From the NCBI RefSeq assembly GCF_002214625.1, contig NZ_CP015994.1, forward strand, positions 496,001-560,000: a stretch of DNA of 64,000 bases, given 5' to 3'. The stretch's first letter is position 1. Each line of letters starts with the position of its first letter. Below are positions 44,134 through 55,100 of this stretch, in pieces. Source of the DNA: Anaplasma ovis str. Haibei (GTDB lineage Bacteria; Pseudomonadota; Alphaproteobacteria; Rickettsiales; Anaplasmataceae). Both the position numbers and the translations under genes were made by a program. The notes beneath the pieces were generated by a model, which worked only from the letters and a program-made list of their open reading frames with translations, was not told the origin of the DNA and ran no database searches.

Positions 44134-44582
44134 GAAATATACACCTTCTACACCAATAACCCAAAACTGCCATATGAGGATATACGGCGCACTGGCTAGC
44201 AGAAATGCTGGCTGCATCACACCCGCTGTGAAGTGTAAAGTGCGCCTATTCTACATTTTAAGGAGATTAAACTAATCTCTAGACATCTATGACTCACTGG
44301 GAATTTTCAAAACAATATTTGTAGTTAGCACAGCTAAATATCTAAAACAGGCATATACTTTATTTGCCCTATGAAAGGAAGTACTTTTGCTATTTAAACT
44401 GATAGTCTTATAGCATGTAAACACCATATATAGTATCTATGCTTTGACTAGTAGGCAGTTTTATGCTAGAATGTAGCGTGTGTGTGCTCTACCCGTAGCT
44501 TGTCGTAGAGTCAAATTACGTCAGCCATAGGCACATACCCGTAGTATGCGGGTGACCTGTCCTACTAACTACCCTACTAACT
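44134..44582. other. Intergenic region with promoter and structured leader
   Basis: 449 bases between two plus-strand genes, without a gene recognised. The right third contains a near-consensus promoter (separate entry). The following leader has two possible stems: CTCTAC/GTAGAG near 44492-44514 and ACCCG/CGGGT near 44538-44553. Confidence 0.5.
44444..44472 (+). promoter_or_regulatory. Near-consensus sigma-70 promoter for the 618-aa gene
   Basis: -35 TTGACT (44444-44449), 17-base spacer, -10 TAGAAT (44467-44472). Five of six bases match the consensus in each hexamer, and spacing is ideal. It is the strongest promoter I can see in the window. Transcription would start about 44479, giving a leader of about 100 nt before the ATG at 44583. 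Confidence 0.75.
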
Positions 44583-46439
44583 ATGAAAAGTATTATCAAA
44601 AGCATCGCAGAGGAGGCAATAGGCCCTGAGGCAGATTGTCGTATTGTAAACGAAGCCGTAGTGAGATCCATATTGTTCGCGCTACTTCGGGGACGAGCTC
44701 ATAGGTACCGACTAAAGACACAAAGGAGAGCCAGGGGCTTCCGGTACCTGTATTCCGTAAGTACGACAGGTAAAACCGTCAGCTATGAAAAATTGCGGGA
44801 CACGTGCGCCCGTAACACAGTAACAAAAAACGTGCAGAGCGAAGAAGGGCTCGAGTCATTATGCAGGTACACCTTCTCGATTGTTGCGTTTATGCCTGAA
44901 CACGTTAACGACCTGCTTTTCTCATTAGGTGCAGGCTCTGGCAACTGTTCGGCAGTTGTTGAGGCTGTAGAGAAGCTGCACTGTGCAGTTGCAAACCTTA
45001 AGAAAAAGAAAAAGAGTGCGGGCGATGGATGCGCCGTACGGTGGGATAAGATATATGCGATATTTCGCAACTCCTTCCTGTCTGCGGTTCAGGCATCGAC
45101 ACCTGCTGAGCTGGAATGCTTTGCGTATAAGGTGTTTTCAAGTAAAGCATGCGATGTGGTCTCTGAAAAGTTGAGTAACCTAACTCACATACTCGACCAA
45201 GAATCCATAATAGACAACGCGGCCGAGATTGCCCAATTGCTGGGTTTCTTATCCAACTTTGACTCAAGGCTTTCGTCACATCATAAGTTTAGTAACACTG
45301 GAGAATCTAGTAGGGAGTTTACTCTTGCAATTGATGTGGATGCAGTGCGCGATTCCGTTTCAGATTGCAACTTGTGGCACCACCTTGTAAACCTGGTGAC
45401 CGGTGCGCGAATACACAAGCGTGCCGCAGTCAACCAAAATACGCTCGCCGCTATATCAATGCTGTTCAACATGCACTTGAAGATATCTTCGTGTAATATG
45501 GAAGCGATTCTCTTTGAAGATGGAAGCATTGCCTACACATTTGCGCGCAGCTTTTCATTCCCTCTCATGAAGGCGGTAAGCTGTGGAAATGTAGGCGAGG
45601 GAATTCTTGCAAGCCCTGCAGGAAGAAGCTTAGTGGACTTGATGATTAAGAATCACAACGCACGTGAATCCTGCAAGTTCCCACTGTCCTATAGTGAAAT
45701 CGCTGTAGTCATCAAGCGCCTGAACACGATAATGCAGGATATCAGGACGCGCGAGAGCATAGCGTACTACATAAACGATGCGGTGTGTAGGAACCCTGAT
45801 GGCAACGCAAATGTTTATAGCATGGCTATGGGAATAGCTGCAGATATAGATACACGCCTTAAGTTCCTACAAAAGTTTGTTGAGAGTCCTGATTATAAGT
45901 ACTTGGCTGACTTCCTGATGCAGTCAAAGTTTTCAGACACTCACGAACGTTTCCGCAAATTCTTAATTGCAAAGCGGGGGTATGATGTAGCCCATTCTGT
46001 GGCTGAAGAGAGAGTGAAGAGCGCATCTAGGACAGTTGGTACCGCGCTAATATACGCGGGCTATATGGCTTCCTTGTTGGCAGTCGCGGGCGGCATTGGT
46101 GCGATATGTTACCATTCGCTGTACGTCACCACCGGGCCTACAGCAAACTACAGCTTCCTCATTGGGGGCATTGGGCTGCTTGTAATAAGCATAGTGATAG
46201 GGTGCACAGCAAGGTTTACCCATTGCAAGAGGAAACGCGTTGCGGGAGGGCACGCAGCAGCAGAGGAAGAGTCTGGGTTCGTATGCCATCCTAAAGATGC
46301 AGAAGGTGAGGCAGCGGATGTGGACAATCTGGATGAGCACGAAAACAGCACAAAAGGGATTGCAGGAAAAAACGACTATATAATACCAGTCACCATAGAG
46401 TGCGGCACCAGCGTAGGCAACAACTCAATTGGCGCGTAG
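44583..46439 (+). CDS. Hypothetical 618-aa membrane-anchored protein (C-terminal TM pair)
   Basis: No recognised family. Residues 1-480 are soluble and mostly helical, with a Lys-rich patch (AVANLKKKKKSAG) near 145. Two hydrophobic segments lie near the C-terminus (about 484-512, TALIYAGYMASLLAVAGGIG, and 523-545, FLIGGIGLLVISIVIG), followed by an acidic tail of about 70 residues. The layout mirrors the other two-TM accessory proteins of the window but with the anchor at the other end. It is preceded by a strong promoter and a long leader. Function unknown; a host-vacuole membrane role is only a guess from layout. Confidence 0.75.
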   Translation: MKSIIKSIAEEAIGPEADCRIVNEAVVRSILFALLRGRAHRYRLKTQRRARGFRYLYSVSTTGKTVSYEKLRDTCARNTVTKNVQSEEGLESLCRYTFSIVAFMPEHVNDLLFSLGAGSGNCSAVVEAVEKLHCAVANLKKKKKSAGDGCAVRWDKIYAIFRNSFLSAVQASTPAELECFAYKVFSSKACDVVSEKLSNLTHILDQESIIDNAAEIAQLLGFLSNFDSRLSSHHKFSNTGESSREFTLAIDVDAVRDSVSDCNLWHHLVNLVTGARIHKRAAVNQNTLAAISMLFNMHLKISSCNMEAILFEDGSIAYTFARSFSFPLMKAVSCGNVGEGILASPAGRSLVDLMIKNHNARESCKFPLSYSEIAVVIKRLNTIMQDIRTRESIAYYINDAVCRNPDGNANVYSMAMGIAADIDTRLKFLQKFVESPDYKYLADFLMQSKFSDTHERFRKFLIAKRGYDVAHSVAEERVKSASRTVGTALIYAGYMASLLAVAGGIGAICYHSLYVTTGPTANYSFLIGGIGLLVISIVIGCTARFTHCKRKRVAGGHAAAEEESGFVCHPKDAEGEAADVDNLDEHENSTKGIAGKNDYIIPVTIECGTSVGNNSIGA

Positions 46440-46468
46440 AGACAGCACGTAGCAGCTCAGTTAGCACC

Positions 46469-46487
46469 GGGAAATAAAGAGTTTCCC
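46469..46487. terminator. Weak hairpin between convergent genes
   Basis: GGGAAA and TTTCCC form a 6-bp stem with a 7-base loop, 30 bases after the 618-aa gene stop. A larger stem between CCTCCTC and GGAGGAG follows. No U run is present on the plus strand, so termination activity is uncertain. Confidence 0.3.
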
Positions 46488-46582
46488 CTCCTCCTCATCC
46501 CAGCAGTAACCGAGCTTTATACAAACCCGGGAGGAGAGGCTTTCACCACAGCGGCACGCCCTAGCAGAGGGAAGACTGCAGG

Positions 46583-47116
46583 CTAGTTTCCACCGCCGCA
46601 GACCTTCTTCATCCTCTCATAGGATTTACTGAACCCCCTCAGGGAGTACACACTCTCGATTTTCCTGCCATCTTCGGCGTATCCTACAGCTGACATGCTC
46701 AGGCCACGTTTAAACGCGTCTATCAACGCAGAGTCAATATCGGCGTTTTCAGCCCACGCGACCTGATCATCAATTATAGACACCGAATAAGATTTTTTCT
46801 GATCGACAGTGAGTACCACAGGCTTGTTACCATATTTGATGCCAAACGTGACGCTGACCTCATCAAAAACGTCGCTCACCCTCGTAACCATTATTGCAGC
46901 ATCACCACGGGGTTCACCATCACCATGCTTTACAGGAAACGACAACAAATAGCAGAACCTCTGGCCCTCCTGAACTGCGGTGTATATGCTCCAATCTCTG
47001 TTTTTCTCAACCAGATACACGTTGCCTATACCCGCAAGTAGAGCATTGGAAGACCATCCGTAAAAAGGTAGACAGCAGAGGATACCACAATATGCCAAAA
47101 ATCTCATAATTAACAT
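46583..47116 (-). CDS. Invasion-associated locus B (IalB)-family periplasmic protein
   Basis: 177-residue exported protein with a signal sequence (LAYCGILCCLPFYGWS). The family pattern is clear: DWSIYTAVQEGQRFCYLLSFPVK, EPRGDAAIMVTRVSDVFDEVSVTFG, a strand with DDQVAWAENADIDSALIDAFKRG and finally VYSLRGFSKSYERMKK (family YSLxGFTxA). IalB proteins affect host-cell entry in Bartonella and are widespread in alphaproteobacteria. The start overlaps the rpoH stop by a few bases (a second ATG at 47107 is possible), so it is translationally coupled to rpoH. Confidence 0.82.
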   Translation of the reverse strand: MLIMRFLAYCGILCCLPFYGWSSNALLAGIGNVYLVEKNRDWSIYTAVQEGQRFCYLLSFPVKHGDGEPRGDAAIMVTRVSDVFDEVSVTFGIKYGNKPVVLTVDQKKSYSVSIIDDQVAWAENADIDSALIDAFKRGLSMSAVGYAEDGRKIESVYSLRGFSKSYERMKKVCGGGN

Positions 47117-48000
47117 CCCACGTTCACCCTGTTAGCTTCAATAAATGATTTGATTTTGCAAAGTGCCTGCAATTCTATTTGCCTCACCCTCTCCTTCGAT
47201 ACTCCATACTCTTCACTCAGTTTTTCTAGAGTATCCGGACGTTCCTGTAACCTACGCCTGGTGAAAATGTCGCGGTGTCTATCATCCAGAGTGGAGAGGG
47301 CCGAATCAAACATAGACTTCTTAATAGCACTTTCCTCGTCTGCAAGATACATAACCTCCTGGCTGGGCAACAAGGAGGGTACAAGATCTTGCAGCTCGAC
47401 AGAACCCTCCCCCTGCACCTGTTCATTAAGCGAAACATCCCGATTAGCAAAAAACCGGTCCATCCGCTCGACCTCTTCCTCTGAAGTAGCACACTCCTCC
47501 GCAATGGCTTTTATCTCCTGCTTGGTCATAGAAGTACCGCAGCCCAGCAGCCGCTTTTTAATCTTTCTAAGGCTGAAAAACAGCTTCTTCTGTGCCTGCG
47601 TCGTGCCTACACGTATGCAAGACCACGAGCGCAAGATATAGTCCTTAATAGACGCCTTTATCCACCATACAGCGTATGTCGCAAGCCTGAAGCCAAGGTC
47701 CGGGTTGAACCTTTTCACCGCCTGCATTAAGCCTATATTCCCCTCCATTATCAGCTCCATAATGGGGAGCCCATAGCTCTTGAACCCCATGGCTATTTTC
47801 ACTACCAACCTTAAGTGGCTAGTAACCAACCTATGGGCATCAGCAACCGACCCTCTCCGGTACCAATTTTCCGCCAGGCGCCTTTCCTCTTCTTCAGAAA
47901 GAATGGGAAATGTGCGCACCTGGGCAACGTACGAAACTAGGTCGTCAGACCCCATGTAAGAAAACACCGACGCCGTGAGCATACCAGAAGCACCCTCCAT
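47110..48000 (-). CDS. rpoH: Heat-shock RNA polymerase sigma factor RpoH (sigma-32)
   Basis: Directs transcription of heat-shock genes. Start at the ATG at 48000 (MEGASGML), preceded by AGGTGG. About 296 residues: region 2 (LRLVVKIAMGFKSYGLPIMELIMEGNIGLMQAVKRFNP... RLATYAVWWIKASIKDYILR in pieces), the RpoH box QKKLFFSLRKIKKRL, and region 4 with ERPDTLEKLSEEYGVSKERVRQIE. The RpoH box separates it from RpoD. Followed directly by the ialB-type gene. Confidence 0.95.
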   Translation of the reverse strand: MEGASGMLTASVFSYMGSDDLVSYVAQVRTFPILSEEEERRLAENWYRRGSVADAHRLVTSHLRLVVKIAMGFKSYGLPIMELIMEGNIGLMQAVKRFNPDLGFRLATYAVWWIKASIKDYILRSWSCIRVGTTQAQKKLFFSLRKIKKRLLGCGTSMTKQEIKAIAEECATSEEEVERMDRFFANRDVSLNEQVQGEGSVELQDLVPSLLPSQEVMYLADEESAIKKSMFDSALSTLDDRHRDIFTRRRLQERPDTLEKLSEEYGVSKERVRQIELQALCKIKSFIEANRVNVGC

Positions 48001-48101
48001 CACAACCACCTGCTAGCAATACAGGTGCCATATAGGTAGAGTATAGTGAATTTTCAAGACTTTGCTAGTATAATGGTCACTGGTGTACGAGAGATGTTGT
48101 A

Positions 48102-48686
48102 ATGAACGTAATTATCGCATGCAGAGGGTACAAGGCAACAGCAAGTATAAAATCTTATGTTGAAAATAGCATTGTCTCCCACTTAGGCAAGTACTTGCAG
48201 GATAGTCCGGAAATTAATGCAAGAGTTGTTATGGCAAAAGATGCACATATGTTTACCGCGTGTGTTTCAATATGTGAAGATCATCACGAATTTGTAAAGG
48301 CGTCGAAAAGTGCTGACACAGTATACAGAGCCGTAGATGATGCAGTCGCGCACATGGCCAGTAAGCTGCGTAAATACAAAAAAGAAAAAATAGATCGACA
48401 CCGCAAATTGAGAGTCACAAAGGACGGGGCGAAGTGTAAAGGATATTCATTCAGCAGCGAGGAAGCTGGCAGTCCTGACATTGAAAACTCGCGCCTCATA
48501 ATAGAGGAGGAGATATCGCTTAAGAAGATGTCTGTAGGAGAGGCAGCTATGGAAATGGAGTTATTGTCAATACCTGCGCTACTGTTTATAAACGCACAAA
48601 CCGGTAAGGTGAATATGGTATATACCAAAGGAGATGCCATAGTTTGGGTTGACCCTGCAAATACGGTAATGGAAGAACTGAAATAG
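48102..48686 (+). CDS. hpf: Ribosome hibernation promoting factor, long form
   Basis: Inactivates ribosomes as dimers in slow growth. 194 residues: the N-terminal ribosome-binding domain (ASIKSYVENSIVSHLGKYL, TVYRAVDDAVAHMASKLRKYKKEKIDRHR), a charged linker and the C-terminal dimerisation domain (KMSVGEAAMEMELLSIPALLFINAQTGKVNMVYTKGD in pieces) typical of long HPF. ATG start at 48102. It is divergent from rpoH with a gap of about 100 bases that probably holds both promoters. Confidence 0.92.
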   Translation: MNVIIACRGYKATASIKSYVENSIVSHLGKYLQDSPEINARVVMAKDAHMFTACVSICEDHHEFVKASKSADTVYRAVDDAVAHMASKLRKYKKEKIDRHRKLRVTKDGAKCKGYSFSSEEAGSPDIENSRLIIEEEISLKKMSVGEAAMEMELLSIPALLFINAQTGKVNMVYTKGDAIVWVDPANTVMEELK

Positions 48687-49112
48687 CGGCGCATGATGGC
48701 GGTGGGCGTGCTTGGGTGCTGTGGCACCCCCTTCGCACTGCGTGCGCTGGCAGGTGCGTCCGCATTGGTGCACACTTTTAGGTAGAGCTAGGTAGTATAT
48801 AGTCCTTCTTAATATTGCTATCGCATGATATTAGTACTCGATGTTAGAACGTCTGTGGTATGCGGTAGTATGTCGATCGAAACCAATACATACAGCATCA
48901 CTCCCGTTTCGCGGCTTCGAGAGGGGGTCAGTCTTTAGTTATTCTGTTTTTTGTACATATAATCGCTAATGTCCAAGCTTCCGCGTTATCACAGTAATTC
49001 TAGAACACAGTTAATATTGTAGTAATCCGTTAGCATGTAATGTCTGCATAAATCAAAATGATCGGAGAAAAATAACAAATGCAAGGGGGGATCTGGCGAC
49101 ATCCGCAGTGAG
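48687..49112. promoter_or_regulatory. Upstream region of the giant ankyrin gene
   Basis: 426 bases without a gene recognised. A perfect -10 hexamer TATAAT lies at 48958-48963 with a weak -35 (TTAGTT, 48935-48940, 17-base spacing). Transcription from it would start about 48970. Near the end, ATG at 49079 is followed by a G6 tract (49085-49090) and is one base out of frame with the giant ORF. Confidence 0.5.
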
Positions 49113-52100
49113 TTGTTGGATGCAATACGCACCAACAATGCTGAGGGTGTCCGGAAGGTGTTAAAAGCGCTCCCGGCGGAGGAGAAAGCCGTCGCGATGT
49201 GTCGTCCAATTTTTGACGACAAACCATTGTTGCAATACGCGCTCGCGGAGGGCAAAACCACTCCGAGTCCGGATGCATTCAAGGCAATTCTGGAATTTTG
49301 TACTCCAGATATCCTCAATACGGCCGATCCTAGCGGCAACCAGCCAGTATTTATGGTACTCGAAGCCCCTATAGAGTACCTGCGTGCCATGTTAGATACA
49401 AAAGGTGTCAACTGGGGCATTAGCAATGCCAGGGGTGACACTCCCCTTGCTCACGCGTTGAAAACTAGACCAGACCAGGAATTCGACATGCAGTCTCTCA
49501 CCAAGCTGGCGAGGCTGCATCCGCATGCTTTGTACCGAGTAAATAAATCTGGCAATAACATTTTGCATTCTGCCTGTGAATCCGGCGAGTGGAACAATAT
49601 CGCATTCGCCATGAATCTGCACGACACGGTGTCAGATACCCCACTTGGGCGCAATGCGGGCGGGAGCGCTGCAGATTTGCTAAACCACAAGAACGGCTTG
49701 GGTGAAACTCCGCTACACATAGCTTATAGGAAGCTTTCTGCGGAAGACTCCAAGTTATTTGATCTATATTTTCAGGACGGCATAAAGGCAGACCTCCTAG
49801 CTAAGGACAGAGAAGGCAAATCGGTAATCTACAGGGCAGTAGAAGCCAATAATGAGCACATATATGATTTGTGCGATGGCAATGTTAGCTACACCCGAGA
49901 GCTGGCCATGTGTGCGCTGGAGAGCGATAATCAATCTATAATCAACAGGCTTATTGGTCCTCAACCCACAACGGATGGCCCGCCAGCCTTACTTAAAGAG
50001 TGTGTTCGTGAGTTGCTCAAAGACCCAGAGAGGCTGGTTAGGTGTTTAAACTCTGGAGATTCAAAAACCGATCTGTGGGAGGCCCTATATAACACACTGG
50101 ATACACCTGAGGACAAAGCAACCTTCATGTGTTGTGCTGCTGCATCAGCGCACTACCAACTTAATTGGAGACTGAACAACTTAGTATCACAACCAGAAAA
50201 TCTACGCGCCCTTAATGATGAGACGAGCCTAGCCCTAGAGGATAGCCATAGTCTTGAAAACCCAGATCTACTAGGCAGTGTGGTATCTAGGTTTCCCGAT
50301 TCTAGTTGCGTTAGCGTAGATAAAATAGCTGAACTTGCTCTCAAAAACCCAACTGCAGACGCCTTATTGAGTATGCTCCAGCGCGCTACAGAAAATAACA
50401 CGACTGGCGTGATACTAAAAGCAATATCACAGCGCAACTGTTCCGGTGTCTCAGCAGTGAGCAAGATGATAGGCTCATCTGACGGGGAGAAAATATTCGA
50501 ATTCCTTGATGGTGTGTCACGGCGCTCCGCCTTGTTGAACCAAGTTTTAGCAAATGATGGCCCTCTCGTGGCGGGTATGCAGTCATTGCGGGAAGAAGTA
50601 CTAAAGGCCACACTAAGCCTCGCCAGTACGGGAGACATAGACAAAATGCGCGCCATATTCAGGGCAATACCGGACGCGGTGTATGCGGAAGATCCCATAT
50701 CAGGCAAAAGCGTATTGGAAATAGCTTCTGACGCTGGTCAACTACAGACTACACACTTCCTGATTGAATTCCATAAGAAGATCGCCAGAAATGCTGAGAT
50801 AAGCACCGACGCCGAGGACCTGCAGCGTGCTATAGAGAGCATAGTCCAGGTCGCCAGGGTTGCTCCGGATACCGCTAGCAGTATGGTTGACGGTATACTG
50901 CAGAGCGGCAAAAACATTCCGTCACCCGATGCTAATAGAATACTGCAAAACGCAGCTCCAGAAAATGCGCACAGACTGGCAGCTGTTCTTGAGAGAAAAT
51001 ATCCAGGGCTTACGGAGCAAGTGTCGCAGCAACGTGCTGCGCCGCCACAGCGGCGAAAAGGTCTGGCTGAGCTATATGTACCTAGACAGAGTGACCTGGG
51101 CCCAGCAAGAGCTGCTGATAGCCCAAGTGCACGCGTTGACAATGACAATGAAGAGTTGCAAAACTACGGGTTGCTGCGCAAGTACGTCGCCATACTTCAA
51201 ACGTCAGCGGATGATCCGCACAAATTTAAAACGACCCTCAAAGAGGATTTTGAAACTTTTGAATCCATAAAGCAGGCGGCTCACGCGGACAACACTGGAC
51301 ATAGCATCTTCACGCTAGTGGCAATGCGTGGTACGCCAACACAAATGGACCTGCTTGTGTCCAAGTTTGGTGAAATACGGAACAGCAATCTGGCTTTCAG
51401 GGCCAACTATGAAAGCTTCTCTTCCCTGGGCTCCCCCCTACAATGCGCGATCAGGGGTGGTAATCTTACCATGGCACATCACTTATTGGGGAAGATGGAT
51501 CATGGTAAAATATGCGTGCAATACGGCACAAGCAAAGACAACCTACTGCACACCCTGATAAAAACTGGAAGGTTGGATATCCTTTTCTCTTTACCACACG
51601 CCACACAACCTCCTAACAGTAATACATCGTCATTTGTGACACAAGCAATCTTACAAATGAACGCCGATGGGAAAACCCCCATGGATATAGCACTATCCAT
51701 GGGTGAGGAGCCACGCAGCGCATTATGTGCATTCATCACGGGTGCAGTACAAGACAAAGATATGGAACGCCTTCTGGGCAGCGGCGCGATGACTCAGCTG
51801 GCGTTAAACCACAACAGCCCTTCTATGATGAGGTGGGTGTTTGATCTAGCTGCAAAATTTAACACTAGACAGGAAGCAAACGGAGCCCGCACGCGTATTG
51901 ACGTGTTGGGCAATATGGACAATACCAAAACCCTGATGGCTCGGGCCTCCCGGAGTAGCAACCCTGAAGTACACCAGGTCCTCCTAGAGAAGATACGGGA
52001 AAAATATTCCAACGAGTTTCCGGAAGTGTCTAAACAGCTTCTGATGCACCTGGCTGAAAATAATCTATACAATCCCGCTCTATTTAGCGACTTGGAAGAG

Positions 52101-55100
52101 TCAGCGCGCAGCTCTCAAGACGCAGTAACACGCGATTATTTAATAAAACAGGCGATAAAACACGATAATCCAGATCTGATCAGGCACATACGCACGGCAG
52201 ATGCATGTGGGCGCCTGTCGGAAATGTTGCAGGAGCTGCACTCCGCGAACGCAACACCACCATATGCCGTGCTGAAAGATAATATGTTGGCATTCTTCAT
52301 GGCGAACCTAGATCAGGAAAGCTTTAACAGATTTGCGAACGAGAATTTATCACACATCGTAGAACAGAACATGCCAAAAGCATGTGAAGTATTCATACAA
52401 CGCTCTCCCGACAATACACCACTATTAGAAGCTGCTATCCACTCAGGCAACATACAAATAGTAGAGGCAGTACTCAACAGAAATCCCAACACCCTGCTGC
52501 GCACTTATGACGCGCAAGACTATACTGTGCACAACTCTCTGTATGACTTTGCCACTTCAGTATGCCCTAAAAACGAGGCCGGAAGGGCTATGTTGCGGTA
52601 CTTGGCACATCGAACTGTAAATGCTGTTCTGGAAAAAGACAGGGTAGCAAGTACAACTACGCGGCCCGACGAGGCGTCCACACAGCACGGACCGGAATCT
52701 GAGCCGTTTTCCCAAAGCAGTGAATTTGCTAACACTTTGAAGAGCATACTGCTACGACATAACTTGGGTTTAAACACCGAAAATCGCCGAACCATTGACA
52801 GATACGCGTCAACCGCAAACGCTGATGCATTTCAGCAAGCAGGAAGCGAAAATCTGCTGCGGATAGCGCTGGAATCCCGAGACTGCCAGGCGGCAGAAAA
52901 ATTACTCGAAGACTATATAAATCGCAATGGGAGGGAACCCAACGCTAACACTACAGAGATCATTAATCAGAGTATAGATGGTCGCTCCATATTACACCTA
53001 GCAGCTTCGAATGGTAATTACAAGATTCTCGCAAATCTCATAGCGCTCGGTGGTGACCCAGCTCTTGCCACAGATAGCGGAGAAAACGTGGCGCATTTGT
53101 GCGCACAAAGTGGCATGAAGAAGGAAGACGGTACGTATGCCTTCGCCTCCCTCATTCGTGGTGCTAGTGCAAACAATGTTTCCCTGAACACGGCTGACAG
53201 GAATGGTAAGGGGGTCCTTGAGCATGCTGCCAACTGCAACGACAAAGCAAGCACAGTAGAAATGCTGGAGCTGATACGCAATAATCCGGAACTCGACTCT
53301 CGGTTGAGCAGCCGCAAAGAGGGTAAGAAGAGAGACGACTTCTTTCGTGACACTATCGCAGGGGCATGCTTACAACGGCAAGATGACGCCATCGATACTT
53401 TCCTGGATAACAATCCTCAATTAAAAACTGACGCAAAGCGAGATCTATCGCTTGAACTTCTAGCGAAGAGCAAGAATCCGGATGATGATACTTTGGCAAA
53501 TCTGCTTACAAGTACGTCCTTGCACTCATTTAATGAGATATATCCTCTAGAGCGTGCAAGCCCGATTGTGGGACAGCCCAGAAACACATTTATTGGGCAT
53601 CAGATGGATCTACTTTCTATAGTCAACTCAAGAACGGTCAAACCGCATGACCTAGAACGTATGAGTCGCATGCCCATGGAAGCGTTTTCGGCTAGAGATT
53701 ATAGAACTGGAGTCTCCCCCATAGAACACGCAATTGCCGTGAAGAATCTCGACTTCATCAAGTATGTGCTGGAACACAGAATCAGCGAGCTCAGGCCCAA
53801 CATATGCGATGCCGCAGGGGATAACTTACCAGTGCAGCTGTCAAGGTTTATTGCCGAAAATCCTGAAACGCTGCAGCAGGACCAGCACTTTGCCAAATTG
53901 TACACAAACTTACTTGAACGGTGCCACTGCACTGCACAATCTCCGAGCCGGACCTCTGTAAGGGGAATATTAGAGAACAATGCGCGGCTCATATCTTTAC
54001 GCGACAAAGCCGCAGACTCCGCCAGGAGGGAGTCACTCCTTAAGGATCAACTATCCTTAATTGAGCACAGGCTACGGGAGAACTACGAACCACAGGCAGT
54101 GAGCCAGCTTACAGCGTTTGTAAAGGACAATCCTGAGTTCAGTAGAAATTCGGCCAATACGTTCCGCACCCTATTTTTGCATGCTATATCAGACGCTGTG
54201 TCTTCGCATCAGGGTCTGAGCGACCACCACAAACGGTATATCAAAGAGCTCATTAAAAATGGCGATACCAGGAAGTTGCTGACCAATGTAGACCATGAGG
54301 GAAATAACGCCATACAGAGCGTATTAAATGAGCTATCAAAGAGCAAAATTGGCATAGGTATAGCCAAGGCTGACGCGTTGCAGGAAGTATTCTCAGAGCT
54401 TTTGGAAAATCTGAGTAACGAAGACCCCGAGCTGCTCAAGGAAGTACTCTTGAAACACAGAAATGCACGCGGAGAAAACTGCCTCGAGACACTTGCTTCT
54501 GTTAAGCCCGCGTATGGCGTATTCAGAGCAATCGAAACTAAGCTTGGAGCCAAGACTATAGCCGAATTTTGCGATCTTAACACAATATTGGTAAGGGCAT
54601 CCAACCAGGCGGCCCTTCAGCGTCATATTTACGAAAACTACGCCGTGTTCCCAGTCGGTGGATGTGATGCTGAGCAAAATGTTCGCGTGCACATAGCAGC
54701 CACTTCTGGAGATCACAGTGCTTTCATCGCCGCAATGCAGACCGGGAGTAATATAAATCAGCTAGATAAAGACGGTAACACCCCATTGCAGAGCCTGCTC
54801 ATCTACTTGGTGCAGAACCGGGGGAACATTACAGATGGGCACATAAAAATCTTAGAAACTTTGGTTTCCCATGGAGCAGCCCTACACCACAAAAACAACA
54901 ATGGGCTATCCGCGTGCGACATGGCAAAAGAGCTCAAGGGGTCACTATTCGGCCAAGAAAGCAGCTGTCTACAATTCCTCGCTCGGCATAGGCTACAGTA
55001 CGACAAACTCAAGCAAGAGGCGCAAGATGAGACAGACAAACGCTTTGTCAAGAGCAAGGAGCAAGGTCAGTCCACACACTGCGACATATCTGGCGCAACC

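Noticed and set aside
44134-44582. Hidden RNA gene (tmRNA, SRP RNA, RNase P) in the intergenic region
   Set aside because: No tRNA-like end, SRP Alu/tetraloop motif or P4-like helix was seen; a promoter and leader explain the region.
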